DNA of 64,000 bases, from positions 1-64,000 of the forward strand of contig NZ_RAWG01000002.1 of assembly GCF_003611735.1 (NCBI RefSeq), written 5' to 3'. Positions 58,273-64,000 of the stretch are shown piece by piece. The notes beneath the pieces are model-generated. The model was not told the origin of the DNA. It did no database searches and saw nothing but the letters and a program-made list of their open reading frames with translations. The translations under genes were made by a program, and so were the position numbers. Positions within the stretch are counted from its first letter, which is position 1, and the number at the start of each line of letters is the position of its first letter. This stretch comes from Corallococcus sicarius. Lineage in GTDB: Bacteria > Myxococcota > Myxococcia > Myxococcales > Myxococcaceae.

Positions 58273-58518
58273 TCAGGGCTTCTTCTTGTCGCTGTCGGCG
58301 TTGTACTTGTCGCGGATGCCGTCATGCCGGTTCCGCGTGTCCTTCCACGGCGTGTCGGCGTCGGTGCGCTGGCCGCCGTTCTGGCCGGTGACGTCGTTGA
58401 GCTCCTCGGCGCGCCCTTCGGCGGGCACCCGGTCGCCGTCCTCCTCGGGGTCCTTCTGCTTGGAGGGATCCAGCGGGATGCCGGCGCCGCGCTTCATGTA
58501 TTCGTCCTTGGGGTCCAT
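58273..58518 (-). CDS. Small hydrophilic charged protein
   Basis: An 81-residue protein with about 40% charged residues and almost no hydrophobic core, likely disordered (DPSKQKDPEEDGDRVPAEG, DKYNADSDKKKP). No family recognised. A GGGAGGAG lies before the ATG, so it is probably expressed. Composition resembles small stress proteins, without a specific match. Confidence 0.65.
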   Translation of the reverse strand: MDPKDEYMKRGAGIPLDPSKQKDPEEDGDRVPAEGRAEELNDVTGQNGGQRTDADTPWKDTRNRHDGIRDKYNADSDKKKP

Positions 58519-58599
58519 TCCGTCGCTCCTCCCTTGAATCCCCAAGGTGGTGACGGTGTCCCGCGCCGGGAGCGGCCGGGCGGACGAGCCCCGCCTCCC

Positions 58600-58938
58600 T
58601 CAGTTGAGGTACTTCGGCTTGGACGGCGCGGCGGGCGCCTGGGCCTTCATCAGCTCCAGCCCCTGGCGCGTGAGCATGAAGCGCACCGTGCCGGAGCCGC
58701 GCTCGGTTTCGATCTCCGCCTCGAAGGCGGGCCCGGCGATGCCGCCCAGGGACATGTCCTTGCGCAGGTTGGTGACGCGGCCGGAGAGCAGATCGCCGGC
58801 GACCTCGCGGGAGCCCTCGCCCCGCGAGTACAGCTCATAGGCGGCCTCGTGCAGCGTCATCGCCAGCGCGGGCGTGAGGGGCTGGGAGCTGAAGAGCACG
58901 GAGATGAGGAGCCAGTAGGGCGGCGTCTGTTCAGCCAT
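58600..58938 (-). CDS. Hypothetical protein
   Basis: A 112-residue protein. The N-terminal third is helical (YWLLISVLFSSQPLTPALAMTLHEAAYELYSRG), the centre has GDLLSGRVTNLRKDMSLGGIAGPAFEAEIET, and the last stretch looks beta-rich (GTVRFMLTRQGLELM). No family recognised. A start further upstream is possible. It lies 81 bases upstream of the charged small protein gene on the same strand. Confidence 0.6.
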   Translation of the reverse strand: MAEQTPPYWLLISVLFSSQPLTPALAMTLHEAAYELYSRGEGSREVAGDLLSGRVTNLRKDMSLGGIAGPAFEAEIETERGSGTVRFMLTRQGLELMKAQAPAAPSKPKYLN

Positions 58939-58982
58939 CGTCCGCCATCCTAACGGTGCGGACCGGCCGTGTCTGCCGCACT

Positions 58983-59906
58983 TCAGGGCTCGCGCTCGGT
59001 GCAGCAGGTCCATGGCGCCAGTTCGAAGCGCTCGACGAGCACGTCCACCATGGCGCGCATCGCGGGGGAGACGTTGCGCGCGCTCGGATAGAGGGCGAAC
59101 GCCTGACGCGTCACTGCGTACGGACGCAAGAGCTCGCGCAGCCCCCGCCGGGCGGCCGAGCGCAACACATGCATCTCCGGCAGCCTCGCGACGCCGACGC
59201 CGGCCACGGTGAGCTCGCAGAGCACCTCGAAGCTGTTGACGGCCATGTGCGGCTCGAGCGTCACCCCTTCCGTCTTGCGCCCGGCCTGGAAGGTCCACGT
59301 CGTGGGCGTCCGCGAGCCCGTCATCACCAGGCAGCGGTGGCCGGTGAGGTCGCGCGGCCGCTTCGGCGCCCCGGCGCTTCGCACGTAGGCGTCGCTCGCG
59401 TAGACGCGCAGGTGCTGCGGCGGGCCCAGGCGGCGGGCGACGAGCCGCGAGTCGGTGAGCGGCCCCACGCGCACCGCCAGGTCATAGCCCTCCTCCACCA
59501 GGGCCACCTGCCGGTCCGTCAGGTCGACCTCCACCTTCACCTCGGGGAAGCGCGCGGCGTAGTGGGCGAGCACGTCCCCGAGCACGGCCTGGCCCAGTTC
59601 CACGGGCGCGGTCATGCGCAGGCGTCCGGTGGGATGCGCTTGCAGTTCTCCGACGAGCGCCTCGGCGGCGTTGAGCGCGGCGATCGCGGGCGCGACCTCG
59701 CGGTGGTAGCTCGCGCCGATGTCGGTCAGCGTCACCGAGCGCGTGGTGCGCGACAGGAGCCGCGCGCCGAGGTGCTCCTCCAGCAGCGCGACGCGTTGGC
59801 TGAGGGTCGACTTGGGAATGCCGAGCGCCCGCGCCGCGCCGCGGAAGCTCGAGTGCTCCACCACCGCGACGAAGGCGACGACGGCGCCGGGGTCCACCTG
59901 GGGCAT
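58983..59906 (-). CDS. LysR family transcriptional regulator
   Basis: A 307-residue LysR regulator. N-terminal winged helix: [56 protein letters not shown]; then a substrate-binding-like domain. Family features (a [17 protein letters not shown] start of the effector domain, [28 protein letters not shown]) are clear; the group resembles regulators of adjacent reductases. It is divergent from the old yellow enzyme gene, which it probably controls. The start MPQVDPGAV is preferred over an ATG nine bases upstream inside the inverted repeat. Confidence 0.9.
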   Translation of the reverse strand: MPQVDPGAVVAFVAVVEHSSFRGAARALGIPKSTLSQRVALLEEHLGARLLSRTTRSVTLTDIGASYHREVAPAIAALNAAEALVGELQAHPTGRLRMTAPVELGQAVLGDVLAHYAARFPEVKVEVDLTDRQVALVEEGYDLAVRVGPLTDSRLVARRLGPPQHLRVYASDAYVRSAGAPKRPRDLTGHRCLVMTGSRTPTTWTFQAGRKTEGVTLEPHMAVNSFEVLCELTVAGVGVARLPEMHVLRSAARRGLRELLRPYAVTRQAFALYPSARNVSPAMRAMVDVLVERFELAPWTCCTEREP

Positions 59907-59933
59907 TGTCCGCATGGACGGACAGGATGTCCG
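59907..59933. promoter_or_regulatory. TGTCCG inverted and direct repeats in the LysR/OYE promoter
   Basis: TGTCCG and CGGACA arms with a 6-base spacer (59907-59924) are followed by a second TGTCCG at 59928-59933; a further CATTGTCC occurs 40 bases downstream of the first (59944). The cluster touches the LysR start and lies 71-97 bases before the reductase start. Likely LysR autoregulation and activation sites. Confidence 0.5.
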
Positions 59934-60003
59934 CTGGAAGCCCCATTGTCCAAGGCCTGGGAAGGGCGGAGATTGGTGCCTCCCCTGCTCCAGGAGCACG
60001 TCG

Positions 60004-61062
60004 ATGGACCTCTTCTCTTCCTATCGTCTGGGCAAGCTCGCCCTCCCCAACCGCGTCGTCATGGCGCCGATGACGCGAAGCCGGGCGCTGGGCGGCGTGC
60101 CCAACGACTTGATGCGCGCGTACTACACGCAGCGGGCCTCGGCGGGCCTCATCGTCACCGAGGGCATCGCGCCGTCCGCGAACGGGCTCGGCTACGCGCG
60201 CATCCCCGGCCTCTTCTCCGACGAGCAGACCCAGGCCTGGCGCTCCATCACCGACAGCGTCCACGCCGCGGGGGGGCGCATCGTCGCCCAGCTCATGCAC
60301 GTGGGCCGCATCGCGCACGTGAACAACCTGCCCGCCGGGGGCCGCGTGGTGGGGCCGAGCGCGGTGGCCGCGAACAGCCAGATGTGGACCGACCAGGGGG
60401 GCATGCAGCCGATGTCCGCGCCCGAGGAGATGAGCGCGGCGGACATCGACGAGGCCCGCGAGGAGTTCGTGCGCGCCTCGCGCAACGCCATCGCGGCGGG
60501 CTTCGACGGCGTGGAGCTGCACGGGGCCAACGGCTACCTGCTCGAGCAGTTCCTGCACCCGCACGCCAACCGGCGCACGGATGGATACGGCGGCAGCGTG
60601 GAGAAGCGCGCCCGCTTCGTCCTGGAGGTCGTGAAGGCGACGGCCGACGCCATTGGCCCGGAGCGCCTGGGCATCCGGCTGTCGCCGCACAACACGTTCA
60701 ACGACCTGCCGGCGCACGACGAGGTCCAGGCGCAGTACGCGACGCTCGCGCGGGGGTTGCGAGGGCTCCTGTACGTGCACGTGGTCGCCAATCCGCACGC
60801 AGGCTTCGCGGCGACGCTGCAGGCCGTGCGCGCGAACTTCGAGGGGCCGCTCATGTTGAACGGGGGTTTTGACCGCACCCGCGCCCAGGCCGCGCTGGAG
60901 GCAGGGCAGGCCGACCTCATCTCCTTCGGCCGGCCCTACATCGCCAATCCGGACCTCGTGCAGCGCATGCAGCGCGACGCGGCCCTCGCGGTGGCAGCCC
61001 AGGACAAGTTCTACACGCCCGGGCCCGAGGGCTACGTGGACTACCCCGCGCTGGCGGGGTGA
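60004..61062 (+). CDS. Old yellow enzyme family ene-reductase
   Basis: A 352-residue FMN-dependent alkene reductase of the OYE/NemA type. Motifs: [14 protein letters not shown] (Thr contacting FMN), [42 protein letters not shown] (substrate-binding His and Asn), and [14 protein letters not shown]. It reduces activated C=C bonds or nitro groups with NAD(P)H. Divergent LysR regulator suggests induction by an electrophile. It follows the usual length. Confidence 0.93.
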   Translation: MDLFSSYRLGKLALPNRVVMAPMTRSRALGGVPNDLMRAYYTQRASAGLIVTEGIAPSANGLGYARIPGLFSDEQTQAWRSITDSVHAAGGRIVAQLMHVGRIAHVNNLPAGGRVVGPSAVAANSQMWTDQGGMQPMSAPEEMSAADIDEAREEFVRASRNAIAAGFDGVELHGANGYLLEQFLHPHANRRTDGYGGSVEKRARFVLEVVKATADAIGPERLGIRLSPHNTFNDLPAHDEVQAQYATLARGLRGLLYVHVVANPHAGFAATLQAVRANFEGPLMLNGGFDRTRAQAALEAGQADLISFGRPYIANPDLVQRMQRDAALAVAAQDKFYTPGPEGYVDYPALAG

Positions 61063-61065
61063 GCG

Positions 61066-61983
61066 TCAGAGGAAGCGGCGCTCCCAGCGGCGGACTTCCT
61101 CCTTCGAGAAGCCGCCCCAGTCGTAGGGGTGCGCGTAGAGCCAGGGCTCCAGCACGCGGGCCAGCTCGCGGTAGTGCGGCAGCGTGTCGCCGGCTTCCAG
61201 GTCGCCGGCTTCAGGCACGGGCCCCAGGGACACCACCACGCGGTCCTCGGAGAGCGCCTGGACCGTCGTCGTCGGTGACGTCAGCCGGGAGCGCAGTCCT
61301 TCCGCGCCGCCCAGCTCCGCCAACACGGGCGGGCCCAGGAAGGTGAGCCACGCAGGGGGCCGCACCTGTGAGCCCAGGTACAGGGCCAGCTTCTTCATTC
61401 GCGGCAGGTCGAAACCCGGGTGACGCAGGGTCTTCTCTCGCAGGAGCGGAGTGAGGGATTGAATCCAGGCGCCGACTTCGAGCGACAGTCCGGCATGACC
61501 TGACGACCAGGGCAGCTCGCGTCCCAGATCGAGTGCCAGAGCGCGGATCCATTCCGCGCCCGGGTCCTTCAGGCACTCGATGGGCAACCAGAACTCCACG
61601 GCGCAGATGGTGTGGGGAAAGTCCTTGCGGAAATCAAGGAGCGCACTGCCCTGCCCGCGATAGTGGAAAGCGATTCCCGTGACGGAGTCGGGCCGCGCCC
61701 TCACCTCCAAGAAGGCAGAGGAACCCAACAAGCGGGTGCGAAGAAACGCTTCGCCCTCCGCATCCAGCGGCTGCCAGTCTCCCGAGTAATTCACGTACCA
61801 ACCCAGCTGTCTCGGTTGGATGGCTTGACGGTAGCGCTCCAGGGCACGCCACAAGGCAGGAGCAATCTCTTCGTGAGGAGCCCGGATGTAGAAGGCAATG
61901 CTCACGCCCTCTCGCAGGAGGACCACCGACTCGCCCTCGATATCGATGGTTTCACGAACCTCGGGCACTCGCGGGGTCATCAT
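61066..61983 (-). CDS. DUF3396-like (type VI immunity family) protein
   Basis: A 305-residue cytoplasmic protein. It reads like the DUF3396/TsiV family: YRQAIQPRQLGWYVNYSGDWQPLD, LEVRARPDSVTGIAFHYRGQG, AVEFWLPIECL, and the C-terminal LPHYRELARVLEPWLYAHPYDWGGFSKEEVRRWERRFL. The first ATG overlaps the stop of the upstream lipoprotein gene (ATGA), a second ATG follows directly. By gene order it is the immunity partner of that lipoprotein; I infer that the pair is another Sit-type unit. Confidence 0.78.
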   Translation of the reverse strand: MMTPRVPEVRETIDIEGESVVLLREGVSIAFYIRAPHEEIAPALWRALERYRQAIQPRQLGWYVNYSGDWQPLDAEGEAFLRTRLLGSSAFLEVRARPDSVTGIAFHYRGQGSALLDFRKDFPHTICAVEFWLPIECLKDPGAEWIRALALDLGRELPWSSGHAGLSLEVGAWIQSLTPLLREKTLRHPGFDLPRMKKLALYLGSQVRPPAWLTFLGPPVLAELGGAEGLRSRLTSPTTTVQALSEDRVVVSLGPVPEAGDLEAGDTLPHYRELARVLEPWLYAHPYDWGGFSKEEVRRWERRFL

Positions 61984-62792
61984 TGGACTCCAAGGTTGGG
62001 AGATACCAGTTGGGGAGCCCGGTTCGTGTCCAGGAGCAGTTGGTAGACCTCTTCCTGGCTCTTGTCGGAGAAGGGATGTCCGGGAGCATAGCTGTCCCAG
62101 CTTGGCGGGTTGGACACCGGGCACGGGAACTTGAAGTCGTAGACCCGCTGGACCTTGAGCGGGTTCCCGAGCGCATGCAGCACCACGTCCGGGACGATGC
62201 TCGCTGTCAGCAGGTAGAACTGCCCGTCCCGCAGCCACTGGGCCACCTCCTCCGGGTCCAGCCACCGTGTCCGCCCCGTCGTCGCGTCCTTCAAGTAGCG
62301 CGGCTCCACGCTGAACCGCCCCGCGTCCGTGGCCCCCAGCACCCGCTGCACGCACTCCAGCGCCGCCGCGTGCTTCGCCTCTCCCAACTGCATCGCCCGC
62401 GTCACCTCGCGCCCCTTCGCGTCCAGCACCTTCTCCTCGCACAGCTCACGGCTGGTCCGCCGTCCCGGGCCCAGGAGCCGGTCGTTCACGTCGGAGTTCG
62501 CCTGCTTCGCGCACTCCACCAGCACCCGCTCCACGTGGGCCACCTCCGCGGCTTCCCACACGCGCAGCATCGCGGCGGCCTGGCCCGCCCGCGCGGCCGC
62601 CCTGGTCAGCCAGGGCAGGACCGCGTCCTCGCCCACCTGCGTCGCGCACGCCGGGTTGCGCAGACAGGCGTTCGTCGCCGAGTCCACCGTCTGCCCATAG
62701 TGCTGGGGCGCACTGCCTCGCGGACCCGCGCACGCGCTCAGCAGGAGGCCACACAGGGGAAGCAACCACCACGGTCGAGGAGGAGTTCTCAC
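61980..62792 (-). CDS. Predicted lipoprotein toxin with PD-(D/E)xK-like C-terminus
   Basis: A 270-residue lipoprotein (lipobox LLLSAC, Cys21). The middle is helical with several Cys. The C-terminal domain has VPDVVLHALGNPLKVQRVYDFKFPCP, where D202 (PD) and D219-x-K221 (DFK) match the PD-(D/E)xK nuclease core, followed by a Gln/Tyr pair (QEEVYQ). Together with the coupled DUF3396-like gene it looks like a third Sit-type toxin/immunity pair, of a class different from the two SitA6 copies. No separate delivery gene is adjacent. Nuclease activity and delivery are inferred. Confidence 0.75.
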   Translation of the reverse strand: MRTPPRPWWLLPLCGLLLSACAGPRGSAPQHYGQTVDSATNACLRNPACATQVGEDAVLPWLTRAAARAGQAAAMLRVWEAAEVAHVERVLVECAKQANSDVNDRLLGPGRRTSRELCEEKVLDAKGREVTRAMQLGEAKHAAALECVQRVLGATDAGRFSVEPRYLKDATTGRTRWLDPEEVAQWLRDGQFYLLTASIVPDVVLHALGNPLKVQRVYDFKFPCPVSNPPSWDSYAPGHPFSDKSQEEVYQLLLDTNRAPQLVSPNLGVQ

Positions 62793-62887
62793 CCGCGCCT
62801 CCTCGCATGGAAGCGCTGACCCCTACAACCCGCCCCGTAAAACACCTCCCGCCCCGGCATGCCGGAGCAGGAGGGCCCTTCCACATC

Positions 62888-63916
62888 TCAGCTCCGGCGG
62901 CGACGCGACAGCATCAGCCCCATCAGCCCCAGCAGCGAGAACGCCGCCAGCGAACCACCGCTCGCCGAGCACCCACCCTGGTAGCGCTCGTCGCCCTCGT
63001 CCAGCGGCAACGGCTTCACCGCGGAGTCCGGCTTCGTCCCGCCCTGCGTCGGGTCCGGGTCCACCGGGCTGCCCGGGTCCAACGGCTCCGGGTCCACGGG
63101 GCTGCCCGCATCCACCACCGGCACCGGGTCCACCGGGGTGCCCGCGTCCACCACCGGCACCGGATCCACCGGAGTGCCCGCGTCCACCGGCGCCGGGTCC
63201 GGATCAGGCTGCACCACCGGCGGGAACACGTCCTCGCGGCTCGTCGCCTGGATGAACCCGTCGTGGTAGACGACGCCCACCGGCTTGATGGAGTCGTCCC
63301 GGTACAGGCCCATCTTCAGGTAGCTGCTCTGGCCGGCGTACATCGTCATGGCCTTCTTCTTGGCCAGCGCCTGCTTGCCGTTGTGCCACAGCTCCACGAA
63401 GCCCACCGCCGGGTCCGGCGACCACTTCACGTGGAAGATGAACTCGTGCCACACGCCGCGCTTCAGCGGCGTGCTCCACACCGTGCCGCTGTCGTTCACC
63501 GTCATGCGGATGACCTCGCCCTTGACGAAGAACTCCACCGGAGGCGACCCGCAGCACCCGTCGTGGTGCCACTGCGTGAAGAGCTGCCACGCGTCCACGC
63601 TGGGGAAGTCGTTCGGGAACATCACCTTCCAGCGGTACCAGTACTCCGAACCCACCTTCTCGCGGCTCAGATAGACGAGCTCGTTGCGGTTGCCGCTGGA
63701 GTTGATGGGATCATCGCCCTGCTTCACCGTGGCCTTCAGCGCGTACTTGCCTTCTGCCACCGGGCTCGTCACGAGCTGGAGCCGGTCCGAACTCACCATC
63801 TGGGTCGTGCTGAATTGCGAGCGGTCTCCCGTTTCAAAGTCACCCCGCCAGACGATTTCCGCCGCGGCGAGGCTCGGGAGCAAACACATCGCAAGCCAGA
63901 GGCTCAGTGCTTTCAA
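62888..63916 (-). CDS. Secreted polysaccharide lyase with MYXO-CTERM tail
   Basis: A 342-residue protein with a signal peptide (LSLWLAMCLLPSLAAAE). The catalytic part (~20-235) resembles the heparin-lyase-like Polysacc_lyase family: SSGNRNELVYLS, GSEYWYRWKVMFPNDFPSVDAWQLFTQWHHDG, WHEFIFHVKWSPD. A Pro/Val/Asp-rich tandem repeat (PVDAGTPVDPVPV type) links to GGCSASGGSLAAFSLLGLMGLMLSRRRR, a MYXO-CTERM sorting signal with its Cys, hydrophobic span and Arg tail, so the protein should end up at the cell surface. The start is TTG, preceded by AAGGA. Substrate polysaccharide unknown. Confidence 0.85.
   Translation of the reverse strand: MKALSLWLAMCLLPSLAAAEIVWRGDFETGDRSQFSTTQMVSSDRLQLVTSPVAEGKYALKATVKQGDDPINSSGNRNELVYLSREKVGSEYWYRWKVMFPNDFPSVDAWQLFTQWHHDGCCGSPPVEFFVKGEVIRMTVNDSGTVWSTPLKRGVWHEFIFHVKWSPDPAVGFVELWHNGKQALAKKKAMTMYAGQSSYLKMGLYRDDSIKPVGVVYHDGFIQATSREDVFPPVVQPDPDPAPVDAGTPVDPVPVVDAGTPVDPVPVVDAGSPVDPEPLDPGSPVDPDPTQGGTKPDSAVKPLPLDEGDERYQGGCSASGGSLAAFSLLGLMGLMLSRRRRS
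63052..63195 (-). repeat. Coding tandem repeat in the lyase linker
   Basis: Imperfect units of about 36 bases encode PVDAGTPVDPVPVV-type repeats between the catalytic domain and the MYXO-CTERM tail. Boundaries are approximate; the repeat is in frame and could vary in copy number. Confidence 0.75.
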
Positions 63917-63941
63917 TGATGAATCCTTGAGTAGGGGGCCT

Positions 63942-63980
63942 GGGGGGGGGGGAGCTGCGAAGCTTTGACGGCAAAGCTTC
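63942..63980. promoter_or_regulatory. C11 tract and perfect 9-bp inverted repeat upstream of the lyase gene
   Basis: Read on the lyase strand, an 11-base C run (63942-63952) sits 26-36 bases upstream of the start. Beyond it, arms GAAGCTTTG and CAAAGCTTC flank ACGG (63959-63980). The repeat may be an operator or the terminator of a gene beyond the window edge. Confidence 0.4.
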
Positions 63981-64000
63981 TACAGACAGTACCTCAAGTC

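Noticed and set aside
63048-63205. Short repeats that could be taken for a CRISPR array
   Set aside because: Units are in frame and encode a Pro/Val/Asp linker; no spacers and no cas genes.

Overview
The window is uniformly very GC-rich (about 70% by eye), densely packed on both strands, and typical of a myxobacterial chromosome. The content points to Myxococcaceae (Myxococcus/Corallococcus type): paralogous lipoprotein toxin/immunity pairs of the Sit type (TIGR02269/DUF2380 lipoproteins with double-CXXCG partners), a MYXO-CTERM sorting tail, Hanks-type kinases (one fused to a cyclase-like domain), FHA, Uma2 and TPR proteins, many short lipoproteins, and an acyl-CoA oxidase. I see no tRNA, rRNA, CRISPR array, insertion sequence or prophage. 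No stretch longer than about 300 bases lacks a gene. The species is inferred, not shown.

Layout. 1-3.3 kb: FHA protein, first SitA6/SitI6-like pair (minus strand), membrane metallophosphoesterase. 3.3-6.6 kb: TPR-CHAT lipoprotein. 6.7-11.2 kb: a tightly coupled six-gene methionine salvage operon on the minus strand (mtnB-mtnD-mtnC-mtnP-mtnA and a FucA-like class II aldolase). 11.3-15.6 kb: alpha/beta hydrolase, Ser/Thr kinase, VanX-like dipeptidase overlapping queC, lipoprotein. 15.6-25.1 kb: one gene for a 3180-residue TPR protein, divergent from a kinase/cyclase-like/membrane fusion. 27.8-29.3 kb: second SitA6/SitI6-like pair, opposite in orientation to the first. 29.4-31.6 kb: a subclass B1-like metallo-beta-lactamase lipoprotein, a small lipoprotein, an NlpC/P60-like lipoprotein. 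31.6-37.3 kb: a 1888-residue polytopic membrane protein with an N-terminal zinc ribbon. 37.4-45.4 kb: acetyltransferase, secreted protein, EndoIII-like glycosylase, cardiolipin-synthase-like phospholipase D, TerB-acyl-CoA oxidase fusion, SnoaL-like lipoprotein, membrane MBL hydrolase, DUF3293 protein. 45.6-51.3 kb: surface 5'-nucleotidase, lipoprotein, ClpP, fumarase C, shortened MOSC protein, Uma2 nuclease. 51.5-58.9 kb: PDC-like protein with chemoreceptor, PspC protein, the glyoxylate shunt operon aceB-aceA ending in a strong hairpin, three small unknown proteins. 59-64 kb: LysR regulator divergent from an old yellow enzyme, a third lipoprotein toxin/immunity pair (PD-(D/E)xK-like with DUF3396-like partner), and a MYXO-CTERM polysaccharide lyase.

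How genes work together. The mtn operon recycles methylthioadenosine and appears to carry both the MtnB dehydratase route and an aldolase that could use the same intermediate. aceBA gives net carbon gain from acetyl-CoA, which fits with the acyl-CoA oxidase and fumarase nearby. The three lipoprotein pairs look like outer-membrane-exchange kin-recognition toxins with cognate immunity. Most remaining genes are single envelope, signalling or degradative functions.

Main points for follow-up: the inverted SitA6/SitI6 duplicates and the third pair; the mtn operon with an extra aldolase; the 3180- and 1888-residue unknown proteins; the CHAT lipoprotein; the degenerate cyclase in a kinase fusion; the B1-type lactamase; and several perfect inverted repeats in promoter regions. 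Where the first in-frame start gave an implausible N-terminus, the start was moved to a signal peptide, domain start or visible Shine-Dalgarno sequence; residue numbers refer to the chosen starts.
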